Shown here piece by piece: positions 36,624 to 45,275 of a DNA stretch of 64,000 nucleotides. The first letter of the stretch is position 1. Every line of letters starts with the position of its first letter. The DNA is from Aliiglaciecola lipolytica (lineage in GTDB: Bacteria > Pseudomonadota > Gammaproteobacteria > Enterobacterales > Alteromonadaceae), in the NCBI RefSeq assembly GCF_018860635.1, contig NZ_JAHKPT010000017.1, positions 215,226-279,225 on the forward strand, read 5' to 3'. Both the position numbers and the translations under genes were made by a program. A model generated the notes under the pieces. The model ran no database searches, was not told the DNA's origin, and saw nothing but the letters and a program-made list of their open reading frames with translations.

Positions 36624-36897
36624 CCGAGTATTCAGGGTATAAAGGATAATCAGGGAGCAAACAAAGCAAATTGAAGATGATTCAATTACTAATGCAATTC
36701 TTTCACAGTTTCCAGCTGCAATATTCCGCTCATGTATGGATTAATCTATGTTTTTAGTGTTAAAACAGCCACTTAGTTTAGCTGGTAAGAAGTTTGCTAC
36801 ATACAAACCGTAAACAAATCATTATTTAGGTTAGGTTGGTTAAACAGAATAATAATACAGGACACTGTTGAGCTAACCGTTTTTATGGAGGTATAGA

Positions 36898-37443
36898 ATG
36901 AAGAATACTAAACTTTTAGCAGGCGAAAAATTTCCAACAATACAAATCACAGATACTAACGGCAATTTAGCAAGTCTTTCGGATGCAGCACACCTTGGTG
37001 AGGATAAAGACAAGTGGTCTTTGGTTGTTGTTTACCGCGGGTATCATTGTCCGATTTGCCTCAAATATCTAAATTCACTTACCGATTATACAGAAAAACT
37101 AAAATCTTTGAACATCGACGTAGTTGCCGTTTCTGCTGATACACCAGAGCAATTAGACAAGATGAAAGATAAAGGATTAGATGTTAACTTTCCGGTTGTT
37201 ACTGGTTTAACCTTAACTCAAATGCATGCACTGGGGTTATACATTTCAGATCCTATGAGTGACTCTGAAACCGACCATGCTTTTCCAGAGCCTGGCTTGT
37301 TTGTAGTCAATCCAAAAGGTGAAACCGTGATGATTGAGATTGCAAATGCACCTTTCATTCGTCCAGATCTGGAACAGTTCGTTAGTGGACTTGAGTTCGC
37401 ACTCAACAAAAATTATCCAGTGCGCGGTACTCACCAAAATTAA
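36898..37443 (+). CDS. Peroxiredoxin-like protein (AhpC/TSA family)
   Basis: 181 residues with GGAGG before the ATG. The thioredoxin-fold core includes WSLVVVYRGYHCPICLKYLNSL, with a CxxC in place of the usual PxxxTxxC, then VVAVSADTPEQLDKM and EPGLFVVNPKGETV. This is the 'peroxiredoxin-like' group, cytoplasmic and probably a thiol reductase or peroxidase. No neighbour suggests a partner. Confidence 0.88.
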   Translation: MKNTKLLAGEKFPTIQITDTNGNLASLSDAAHLGEDKDKWSLVVVYRGYHCPICLKYLNSLTDYTEKLKSLNIDVVAVSADTPEQLDKMKDKGLDVNFPVVTGLTLTQMHALGLYISDPMSDSETDHAFPEPGLFVVNPKGETVMIEIANAPFIRPDLEQFVSGLEFALNKNYPVRGTHQN

Positions 37444-37716
37444 TGTTTAAATAATCGTTCAGATTAGGTCGGCATTGGCTTCTATTGCTATCCAATTTGG
37501 AAAAGGCAATTGCCAATGTCGACCACACTTAACTTCAGCTTAGCGTCCCTCATCAGCCTAATTTTGATTCCTACCTGCGAGTTTTCGCTTGGTTTTAATC
37601 GATAAAACCGCTAATCATCAGTCACCTTTGTTTTACCTTCTTTGCAAGACGAAGGGCGTCTCACCTTTAATATCCTACGATTGCCTTTCTTTGTCTTAAC
37701 AATCTAGTTGCATAAA

Positions 37717-37745
37717 AAAAGAGCCGATAAAATACCGACTCTTTT
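37717..37745 (-). terminator. Terminator after the aldehyde dehydrogenase
   Basis: AAAAGAGCCG pairs with CGACTCTTTT (one G-U type mismatch) around a 9-base loop and is followed on the minus strand by seven T. It lies 49 bp past the stop. The rest of the 350-bp gap to the peroxiredoxin gene shows nothing. Confidence 0.75.
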
Positions 37746-37793
37746 GGATTTCAATGGATTTTACATTCAATCCGCAGTTTAGGTGACTAGGTT

Positions 37794-39173
37794 CTATTGT
37801 TGATTGATTACGACCGATTTAATATTCACGAATTCTGCTATGCCAAACCCACCATGTTCTCTGCCATAGCCACTGGATTTCACGCCACCAAAAGGCAGGT
37901 TGGGCTGAGCTAATCCATAGCCATTAATATTGACCATGCCGGTATCAAATTCTTCAATGGCCATTTTCACCGCCTTATCTTCATCTGCTGAAAAGATACC
38001 ACCACCTAAACCGTACCTTGAATCGTTAGCGACCTTCATTGCTTCTTCGTTGTCTTTAACTTTAATCAGAGCGGCAACTGGACCAAATAACTCATCGTCA
38101 TAAGCGGGCATACCTGATTGCACATTTTCAAGAACTGACGGTGGGTAAAAATAACCCGTCATATCTGGGATTTCGCAACCTATCAAAACTTTTGCCCCTT
38201 TATCAATGGACGTTTTAACTTGCTCATGTAATTCGTCTCGCAAATCTTCTCGTGCCATAGGGCCTAAATCTGTTTCTTTATCGTTAGGATCACCCATTTT
38301 CATATTTTTAAGTTGGTCAACGAAGGCTTGTTTGAATTCGTCATATTTCGCTTCAGTAACAACGAAACGTTTGGCGGCTACACAGGTTTCCCCATTGTTG
38401 ATCATTCGCCCCTGAACACAGGCTTGCACCGCGGTTTCAATATTGGCATCATCAAGTATCACATATGCATCGTTACTACCTAATTCCAAGACGGTTTTCT
38501 TTGAATGTTTACCTGCTGTTTCAGCTACTTTTTTACCTACACCGTCACTGCCTGTAAAAGTAACACCACGTACTTTGCTGTGTTCAATAAGCTGGGTTGC
38601 CATAGACCCTTTGATGATGAGAGATTGATAAACGTTTTTTGGAAAGCCTGCCTTTTTGTACATCTTTTGAATTTCAACAGCCATGCCAAATACATTGGAA
38701 GCATGTTTCATCACTGTGGTGTTGCCGGCCATAATGTTGCTGATGCTGTATCTAATGACCTGATATAGAGGAAAATTCCATGGCTGAATACCTAAAATAA
38801 CACCTATAGGTTGGTAGCTGATTATCGCCTTGCCACCTTCAATTTCCCGCTCTTCGTCTTCCAGAGCTTTTATCGCTTCGGTGGCAGTGTATTCACAAAT
38901 GCCTGCACAAAGTTCAATTTCTTGTTCACCCTGGGCGCGCACTTTGCCCATTTCTGCGGTCATTAATCTGAGCAATTCACTTTTATTTTCGCGAATTGTG
39001 CTGGCCAAGCTTAATACCAGTTCCGCACGTTGATCTTTAGGTGTGTTTCGCCAAGATAAAAATGCCTCATGACTTTTATCTACGGCTGCATTTGCTTCTT
39101 CTAAGCTCAAAAGTTGGAACTCGTCTAGTACCTGCTCAGTAAAGGGATTAATTGTTTTTACTGTGTTCGACAT
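37794..39173 (-). CDS. NAD(P)-dependent aldehyde dehydrogenase, succinate-semialdehyde type
   Basis: 459 residues, aldehyde dehydrogenase superfamily. Visible motifs are the fold core QPWNFPLYQVIRY, the GSDGVGKKVAE nucleotide region, catalytic Glu in LELGSND and catalytic Cys in NNGETCVAAKR, then FGPVAALIKV. The short N-terminus and NPFTEQVL start resemble the GabD/YneI-type succinate-semialdehyde dehydrogenases. It is monocistronic, with terminators on both sides. The natural substrate is not certain. Confidence 0.92.
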   Translation of the reverse strand: MSNTVKTINPFTEQVLDEFQLLSLEEANAAVDKSHEAFLSWRNTPKDQRAELVLSLASTIRENKSELLRLMTAEMGKVRAQGEQEIELCAGICEYTATEAIKALEDEEREIEGGKAIISYQPIGVILGIQPWNFPLYQVIRYSISNIMAGNTTVMKHASNVFGMAVEIQKMYKKAGFPKNVYQSLIIKGSMATQLIEHSKVRGVTFTGSDGVGKKVAETAGKHSKKTVLELGSNDAYVILDDANIETAVQACVQGRMINNGETCVAAKRFVVTEAKYDEFKQAFVDQLKNMKMGDPNDKETDLGPMAREDLRDELHEQVKTSIDKGAKVLIGCEIPDMTGYFYPPSVLENVQSGMPAYDDELFGPVAALIKVKDNEEAMKVANDSRYGLGGGIFSADEDKAVKMAIEEFDTGMVNINGYGLAQPNLPFGGVKSSGYGREHGGFGIAEFVNIKSVVINQQ

Positions 39174-39352
39174 GATATTTCCTCTTTTTAATTCAACGAA
39201 GCTGTAGGTGCAAAACCTTTACCAACTTGTAACCTAATGAATTTAAGATGAAATTTGATTTTTCGAATTTAATTTTGTGAACTTGATTCAATACCTTTGC
39301 AAAATATTCACAGTCAACATGCAAGGTGATTGGTCTTGAAGAAGTAAATAAA

Positions 39353-39381
39353 AAGCCCGTAAAATTGATATTTACGGGCTT
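39353..39381. terminator. Strong terminator
   Basis: AAGCCCGTAAA (39353-39363) and TTTACGGGCTT (39371-39381) are perfect 11-bp arms with a 7-base loop. On the minus strand it follows the DUF6702 gene and should end the M1-peptidase operon. Confidence 0.85.
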
Positions 39382-39451
39382 GTTAATAGAGCAATTTCAG
39401 CTTAGTGTTTTGTGAACTCTAAAAAACGTCTATTACTGCTGATTGAAAAGT

Positions 39452-39955
39452 TTAATGGAAGCTGACTTTTAATAATTCCACTGAGTCTGCAAAGGTCAGA
39501 GTTTGCAGTTCGCCTTTACCTTCAACATTAATCGTGTTGACTTGTTGTGGCCATAAATCGCGTAAGGCATCATGACGTATACTCAGATTCTCTAACTTAG
39601 CAGGCTGTGTGGTTTCCTGATAAACCCAGAAAAACTTCCCCTCTATTTCATGACCAACCACTTTTAGAGGCAAGGCTTTTTGCTGACTATCAAACAAGTA
39701 AAAGCGTTTGCTTACATAGTCGCTAAACTCATTTTGAGTCTTTTCTGAATCGAGTATATCCGCGTCTTTACCAAATATTTCTTTTACCGCATGCTCGGCA
39801 TCATGAACCCTAAAGCGGTGCATGATTTCAATATTCTCAGTGCGCGGATTAAACAACACTGTGCTTATCGCGGTCTTTTGTTGATGTGCACTTAGGGAAA
39901 ACGCTGTTAACAACAGCGCCCCTAAAGCTAGTTTGATGAAATTATTCATGCTCAA
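39452..39955 (-). CDS. DUF6702-family exported protein
   Basis: 167 residues with a signal peptide ending FSLSAHQQ. The family pattern TAISTVLFNPRTENIEIMHRFRVHDAEHAV followed by SKRFYLFDSQQKALPLKVVGHEIEG and FWVYQET is that of DUF6702. These are small periplasmic proteins of unknown role commonly paired with M1-type peptidases. Its start overlaps the peptidase stop by 4 bp (ATGA), so the pair is translationally coupled. Confidence 0.87.
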   Translation of the reverse strand: MSMNNFIKLALGALLLTAFSLSAHQQKTAISTVLFNPRTENIEIMHRFRVHDAEHAVKEIFGKDADILDSEKTQNEFSDYVSKRFYLFDSQQKALPLKVVGHEIEGKFFWVYQETTQPAKLENLSIRHDALRDLWPQQVNTINVEGKGELQTLTFADSVELLKVSFH

Positions 39956-42414
39956 TTATTGTCGTCTTCTTCAATATCGTCTTCATCATAGGTTTTTAGT
40001 TCGGTTTTTATATCTTGCATAATGTCCCGATAAACCTTGCCGCTACGCTTTTTGGTTTTGTAAGCTTCAATCCGCGACGGAATAATTTTAGGTGGATAAT
40101 GGTTGTTGCTTATATCCACGTCAGCTGTTTCCCAGTGGGGGTCAACAGTCACACTAACTAGCTCTTTGTCTTTGTCAGTGATAATCAGTTTGCTAACCGC
40201 TTTAGGGGTACGACGCCAGATTTCTGCTGGAATATACTGGTTTTCAACACTGCCGTCAGCAAAGGTTAGCTCCAGTATAATTGGCATGACTAGACCACCT
40301 TTATTGGAAAAGTCCAATACATAGTAGTTTTTGTCTTCTTTCACAGCGCGTTCTAAGGCTGTTTTTTCCCATGGTTTGAGTTTGCTTAAGAACTTCTGAT
40401 AAGCATTGCGTTCTTTGTTGGTTACCGTGAAACGATCATTCTCGTCATAAAAATCGGTAATATCAGGGAAACGCTCAATCCAAAGTTTGCGTCCTTCCGC
40501 TTTGTTACGGATGTCCGTTAACGATTCAGGTTTATCCAACTCTTCTTGGCGCTGACGAGCAAAATCGATATCTGGATCATGGGTGTCTAAACGTAGTTTA
40601 TAGATTTTATCTATGGAGATATCAACATGGTCTGTACTGTAAAACCAACCACGCCAGAACCAATCTAGATCAACCCCAGAGGCTTCTTCCATAGTGCGGA
40701 AAAAGTCTGATGGTGTAGGGCGCTTATACTTCCAACGTTGCGCATACTCTTTAAATGCAAAGTCGAATAATTCACGGCCTAGGATAGTTTCGCGCAGAAT
40801 ATTGAGGGCTGCGGCAGGCTTTGTATAAGCATTAGGACCTAATCGTAAAACGCTGTCTGATTGAGTCATAATGGGTACTTGATTTGATGACTTCATGTAA
40901 TCCACAACATCTCTTGGTTCAACACCCCAAGGAATACTAGGATCCCATTCACGACCGGCTACACCGTCTAAAAAGCTATTTAATCCTTCGTCCATCCAAG
41001 TCCACTGACGTTCGTCTGAATTGACTACCATTGGAAAATAAATATGACCAATTTCATGGATAACTACGCCTATTAAGAAACGCTTTTCAGCTTGCGAATA
41101 AGTGCGGCTACCATCTTTTTGCAATTCAGTACGAGGACCGTTAAAGGTGATCATCGGATATTCCATTCCACCTACAGGGCCATTCACTGATTGTGCAACG
41201 GGGTAGGGATAATCAAAGGAAAAACGAGAATATACTTCTAAGGTTTGGATGATTGATTCGGTGGAATACTTTTCCCATAATTTGCCGCCTTCTTTAGGGT
41301 AAAACGACATCGCCATGACTAACGGTTGATCATCTCCACCTTGCTGGTGGCCACGGGCATCCCACATGAATTTGCGTGACGAAGCCCATGCGAAATCACG
41401 TACATTGTTAGCACTGAATTTCCATGTTTTTGTTGCGTCTGTGCCTTCTTTCTCGTTTTCTAGCGCTTCTTCAGCCGTCACCACGAAAACGATACGCTCT
41501 GCATCTTCAGCTTGCTTTAATCGTTTGCGTTGGGTAGAAGTGAGTACATTTTTGGGGTTTTGTAACTCGCCAGTGGCGCTGACAATATGATCCGCAGGTA
41601 CAGTAAGTTCCACCTCGTAGTTACCAAACTCCAAGGTAAATTCACCTCGACCAATGAACTCTCGGTTAGTCCATGCTTCGTAATCAGTATAAGCATGTAA
41701 ACGCGGGAACCATTGGGCTAATAAGAAAATATCATTTCCGCCTTCTCGTTCATCATCAGGGAAATGTTCATAACCTGAACGTGCTGTTACGGCATCTTCT
41801 TCGACAATATTAAACGCGTAATCAATATTGAATACGGTTTTTTTACCCGGCTTCAGGTGACGAGGTAAGTCGATACGCATGTTGGTACCCACTATTGTGA
41901 ATTTGAGCTTGTTACCGTTGCTGTCGGTCACTGACTGAATATCAAAGCCTAATTCGTGGTCATCGGTAAATTGCTGGCGACGCAGTGCACCTAAGCTAAG
42001 CTGTGCGGGTTTATCAGATGATGCAGATGCCGTTGCTGGACCACGGTTACCAATACCACCAAAGGTGGTGGTCATGGCCGACATTGAGTCGTTGCGAAAT
42101 TTATTCTGCTCTAATTGCATCCACAAATACTTTAACGTATCCGGTGAATTGTTGTGGTAAGTGATTTGTTCACTGGCTTCAATTCGACGCTTTTGTTCAT
42201 CTAATTTTGCCTTGATTTGGTAATCTACTTGCTGCTGCCAATATTCATGACCGGGTTCACCTGCGGCGTTGCGATACACATTGGGAGTAGGAAGAGATTC
42301 ATCTAGCTGACGAAATTTATCTTCAAAATCGCCTTTTGTTTGATTAATTGCTGCGTTTGCAAAGCCAATGGCAAAACATGATAGCAAAGCTACCATAGAG
42401 AGTGGTTTAAACAT
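39952..42414 (-). CDS. M1-family metallopeptidase, exported
   Basis: 820 residues, signal peptide ending IGFANA. The gluzincin zinc site HEIGH is at 453-457 and the third ligand lies in WMDEGLNSF (about 476). The substrate-binding signature GGMEYPMITF precedes it, corresponding to the GxMEN loop of aminopeptidases but changed to GGMEY. It is larger and more divergent than PepN. The C-terminal 200 residues form a non-catalytic acidic end (YDEDDIEEDDNN). It probably acts in the periplasm on peptides, together with the DUF6702 partner. Confidence 0.92.
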   Translation of the reverse strand: MFKPLSMVALLSCFAIGFANAAINQTKGDFEDKFRQLDESLPTPNVYRNAAGEPGHEYWQQQVDYQIKAKLDEQKRRIEASEQITYHNNSPDTLKYLWMQLEQNKFRNDSMSAMTTTFGGIGNRGPATASASSDKPAQLSLGALRRQQFTDDHELGFDIQSVTDSNGNKLKFTIVGTNMRIDLPRHLKPGKKTVFNIDYAFNIVEEDAVTARSGYEHFPDDEREGGNDIFLLAQWFPRLHAYTDYEAWTNREFIGRGEFTLEFGNYEVELTVPADHIVSATGELQNPKNVLTSTQRKRLKQAEDAERIVFVVTAEEALENEKEGTDATKTWKFSANNVRDFAWASSRKFMWDARGHQQGGDDQPLVMAMSFYPKEGGKLWEKYSTESIIQTLEVYSRFSFDYPYPVAQSVNGPVGGMEYPMITFNGPRTELQKDGSRTYSQAEKRFLIGVVIHEIGHIYFPMVVNSDERQWTWMDEGLNSFLDGVAGREWDPSIPWGVEPRDVVDYMKSSNQVPIMTQSDSVLRLGPNAYTKPAAALNILRETILGRELFDFAFKEYAQRWKYKRPTPSDFFRTMEEASGVDLDWFWRGWFYSTDHVDISIDKIYKLRLDTHDPDIDFARQRQEELDKPESLTDIRNKAEGRKLWIERFPDITDFYDENDRFTVTNKERNAYQKFLSKLKPWEKTALERAVKEDKNYYVLDFSNKGGLVMPIILELTFADGSVENQYIPAEIWRRTPKAVSKLIITDKDKELVSVTVDPHWETADVDISNNHYPPKIIPSRIEAYKTKKRSGKVYRDIMQDIKTELKTYDEDDIEEDDNN

Positions 42415-42935
42415 TGTGTTACCTGATTGTTGTATAGAAAATTTGCAATGTGAGCAGAGTTTTAATCGACACCTTCAACGACATGCAGTTATTATTATTT
42501 AAAGAATGCTTCGTTGAGTAACAAATGAGGGGCTGTAAAAGCTACAAAGTTACTTGAAACATCATTTAAATCTTACAACAATGAGCTGAAAAACTGAATG
42601 TTATAACTTAGTGATTGTTTTTTTGATTTAGCGAAATTTGTATCAATATGCTTACATAGTTTGCTAAATTTGTTTAATTAAAACACGAAGATAATGGCTA
42701 TATGGTAAAAATAGCGAAGGTGACTAGCTAAGTTTGGTTTCACCGATGAGCAATCAAAATGGCTGAGATGTTGTCTTTACCACAATCTAAGAAGCGTAAA
42801 GCAGCGCAAAAAACCATCAAAAAAATTAAAGAAATAAAAATTTACCCAGAGATTGGTCTGTATGTGTTTTAATTTTTAAAAAGTCAGGAATTGCTTTCTA
42901 AATTTGTAGTTGCTAGGATCAAACTTCAAAACTGG
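42415..42935. other. Gene-less stretch upstream of the guanidine riboswitch
   Basis: About 520 bases. It holds the start region of the M1 operon (minus strand) and a 37-codon frame at 42759-42872 (MAEMLSLPQSKKRKAAQ start) without a ribosome site, probably a chance frame or remnant. The promoter for the riboswitch transcript should lie here. Confidence 0.4.
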
Positions 42936-42937
42936 AT

Positions 42938-42985
42938 GTGGGGACGACCTCACCGCTCTATTTTATTTTTTGGGGACGACCTCAA
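42938..42985 (+). promoter_or_regulatory. Guanidine-II (mini-ykkC) riboswitch
   Basis: Two small hairpins with ACGA tetraloops: 42938-42953 (GTGGGG-ACGA-CCTCAC, stem of six with one G-U) and 42970-42985 (TTGGGG-ACGA-CCTCAA). The linker is 16 bases. Paired hairpins with ACGR loops define the guanidine-II class, where guanidinium joins the two loops and frees the ribosome site. The next gene, starting 19 bases later, is an SMR transporter, exactly the family known to be controlled by this RNA. Confidence 0.92.
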
Positions 42986-43003
42986 CTTAATAAGAGCGTT
43001 ATT

Positions 43004-43318
43004 ATGTCTTGGTTTATTCTCATTATTGCAGGGTTTTTGGAAGCTGGTTGGTTAGTCGGTATTCAAAAATCTGAATCATTTACTCATATTCCCTACGTTA
43101 TACTTGCTGTGTTATCTATGGCACTGAGTTTACTGTTGTTTTCAATTGCAACAAAAGACATTCCCATTAGCCATGCATATCTTGTTTGGTTGGCTGTTGG
43201 TGCGTCTAGTATTTCAATTATTAATCATTACTTCTTCGATCAAAGCCTTTCTATTAAACAACTTATTTGTTTAATTATCATTGCGTTGGGAGTTATTGGT
43301 TTGAAGTTGAGTAGTTAA
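43004..43318 (+). CDS. SMR-family guanidinium exporter (Gdx type)
   Basis: 104 residues from the ATG at 43004 (an in-frame GTG at 42938 lies in the riboswitch). Four membrane helices; the first has the essential Glu in GFLEAGWLVG. The Gdx/SugE subclass exports guanidinium rather than broad-range drugs, and the upstream guanidine-II riboswitch supports that assignment. Works as an antiparallel dimer with proton exchange in the inner membrane. Confidence 0.93.
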   Translation: MSWFILIIAGFLEAGWLVGIQKSESFTHIPYVILAVLSMALSLLLFSIATKDIPISHAYLVWLAVGASSISIINHYFFDQSLSIKQLICLIIIALGVIGLKLSS

Positions 43319-43358
43319 TTTCAAGAAGATTTACGATTATAAAAAGAGTGAGATATTT

Positions 43359-43772
43359 ATGTCTGGTGAAAAAGATTTAGCCAAACTTATTGCTTCAATG
43401 GAACCCGTTTTGTTGCCACAAGAGTATGTGTTTGCGACTTTTGAAACTTATGATTACCAAATGCTGCAACAGTTGAAACCGATAAGCACGTTTTTAGAAA
43501 AAGAAGGTATGTCGGTGATTATTGAAAAACACCTCGCCGATAAGCAAAAAATTGCTTATTCAGGGGTATTTAAGTGTATTACCCTAAATGTGCACTCAAG
43601 CCTTGATGCCGTTGGTTTAACCGCCGCTATCTCTAAAAAACTTACCCAATCAAATATCAGTGCAAACGTGGTTGCTGGTTATTATCACGATCATATTTTT
43701 GTCAGTACCAAGGACGCCGCTCAAGCTGTTAAAGATTTAAAGGATTTGGCAAAGAACGGTTTAGTCAACTGA
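43359..43772 (+). CDS. ACT-domain protein
   Basis: 137 residues with an ACT fold pattern: LLPQEYVFATFE, then an Ile/Val-rich strand and SGVFKCITLNVHSSLDAVGLTAAISKKLTQSNISANVVAGYYHDHIFV. Proteins of this type (ACT_7 or DUF6-like single ACT proteins) often are encoded alone and may bind amino acids. It lies 40 bp after the exporter gene and may be cotranscribed with it, though a link to guanidine is not established. Confidence 0.8.
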   Translation: MSGEKDLAKLIASMEPVLLPQEYVFATFETYDYQMLQQLKPISTFLEKEGMSVIIEKHLADKQKIAYSGVFKCITLNVHSSLDAVGLTAAISKKLTQSNISANVVAGYYHDHIFVSTKDAAQAVKDLKDLAKNGLVN

Positions 43773-43857
43773 CAAGGCTGTTAATTGTAATGAGCCTGTT
43801 TAGTTGGAGCTGTGTTCATATTCAGCTTCAGCTTTGACCTCAGACTCATCTTTTCCA

Positions 43858-44895
43858 CTATTCTCCACGGGGAGGCGGATGATCATTTGGCGGACCACCT
43901 GCGCCATTAGGTCCGCCAGGAGGGCCGCCAGCGGGGCGAACGGATTCGCCGTGCAAGCAGCCTATGAACATATTCTCACTGGGACTGGCAGCGTGGTAAT
44001 GATAACCTCGTGTTTGGTCGGTAATTCCCCGACACTGATCAAGTCCTTCTGTTTCTTTACCTTGGGCATCTTTCATTGCGTAAATACCGTATCCATCAGA
44101 CGCGTAACCAATTAAAGGAGCATGACCATCATCGGTGTCTTCGAGGGTATCAGTGCAGCCGGTGGTCGAATGGTAGTGATAGCCTTGATGGACGTTAATA
44201 TGTCCACCACAATCGTCAAAAGCTGCGATGGTATAGGCTCCTAGAATGGCATTAATTGGTGCTGGACCAGATAGTTCAGTGCCGTCTAAGGCAATGCCTA
44301 CCGTATGAACTCGTCCGGTTTCAGCTGCAGGAATAGGTTGGGTAGGAATTAGATAAGTCAGTGAAAAATCGTCATCAAGGTATTCTAATTCGCATTCAAT
44401 GCAGTTTTGCATATATTGTTCTTCAACGTCAGGCCGTGCCGCCCCTAAACAGGCTGCTTTGGTCGCGGTGTAGCGCACATTTCCAGTGTTGGCTTCATAC
44501 ACCATCCACTTTTCGTCACCGTAATATTCACCTAGCTTTAAAATAAACTCACCGGTGATATCTACCAAATCGCCAGTTCCCTCTTTACTAAACCAAGTTC
44601 CGCCTTTATCTGCCCCATCGGTGATTTTTCTCGGGCAAAAAGGACCAGGTTCACGTCCTGCTGGCGCCCCAGAGGTAACTAATTTATAGCAGGTGGTTTT
44701 TGTGCCTTCAGCTGTTTCACAGTCAACGATTGTCGGCGTTTCGAGAAACGCTCCTTCGGCAAACATGGAAAGGTCTATGCCCTTGGCACTGGCTGATTGC
44801 GTAACATTCTTGACCGAAGCGTCGTTGCATCCTGTTAATGCAATCGCAGCAGACACAGCCACCATCATTAATGGCCATTGATATGATAATCCCAT
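43858..44895 (-). CDS. YHYH-domain lipoprotein
   Basis: 345 residues with a lipobox (ALTGC, Cys about 23). The YHYH motif appears twice: NVHQGYHYHSTTGC (about 233-246) and TRGYHYHAASPSENMFIGC (about 292-310). These His clusters probably bind metal. A proline/glycine-rich tail (GGPPGGPNGAGGPPNDHPPP) follows. YHYH proteins are widespread in marine bacteria but their function is unknown. The frame closes at a stop shared by no other gene, and the gene converges on the ACT-domain gene. Confidence 0.88.
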   Translation of the reverse strand: MGLSYQWPLMMVAVSAAIALTGCNDASVKNVTQSASAKGIDLSMFAEGAFLETPTIVDCETAEGTKTTCYKLVTSGAPAGREPGPFCPRKITDGADKGGTWFSKEGTGDLVDITGEFILKLGEYYGDEKWMVYEANTGNVRYTATKAACLGAARPDVEEQYMQNCIECELEYLDDDFSLTYLIPTQPIPAAETGRVHTVGIALDGTELSGPAPINAILGAYTIAAFDDCGGHINVHQGYHYHSTTGCTDTLEDTDDGHAPLIGYASDGYGIYAMKDAQGKETEGLDQCRGITDQTRGYHYHAASPSENMFIGCLHGESVRPAGGPPGGPNGAGGPPNDHPPPRGE

Positions 44896-45137
44896 GCTTT
44901 AACCTCTGAATTCTGATTTTACTAAGCTAACTTTTCATTAAGTATACTCATTAGTCTACAGAATAAATGTGCAGATATTATGAAGTGAGGCGGTTTAAAG
45001 TCTAAAAACAGTAACACTAATTATAGAGAATGTGCGCTGTTAGAAATAACTAGTTACTCCTACTTAATCCCACTGACAACCAATATAAACAATAATCGTA
45101 AAGATTTATGAACATTTTTTAAAACAGCATAGATACG

Positions 45138-45154
45138 TTAACCCTACCTTAACC
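45138..45154 (+). promoter_or_regulatory. Probable response-regulator box of the RND operon
   Basis: TTAACC-CTACC-TTAACC, a direct repeat with an 11-bp step, 122 bp upstream of the adaptor gene. The operon encodes its own OmpR-type regulator, which would be the natural binding factor. The rest of the 380-bp gap (44896-45275) shows no other clear element. Confidence 0.5.
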
Positions 45155-45275
45155 ATCAGCTTGTTAAGCTTTGCTTCAATTATAGGCCAATACAATTTAT
45201 CGATAGTGCATTGCACAATCATAAAGTGGCTTTCGCCTCATCTTATTTTGTGTATTTAATTAGGAATGCTTAATT

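Noticed and set aside
33715-36650. A second integrated element between cueR and the peroxiredoxin gene
   Set aside because: The region has gene fragments and a shared repeat, but no integrase and no flanking direct repeat could be found.
42759-42872. A 37-codon frame (basic, Lys-rich) upstream of the guanidine riboswitch
   Set aside because: There is no ribosome site or family similarity; it is probably a chance frame or a leftover of a gene.
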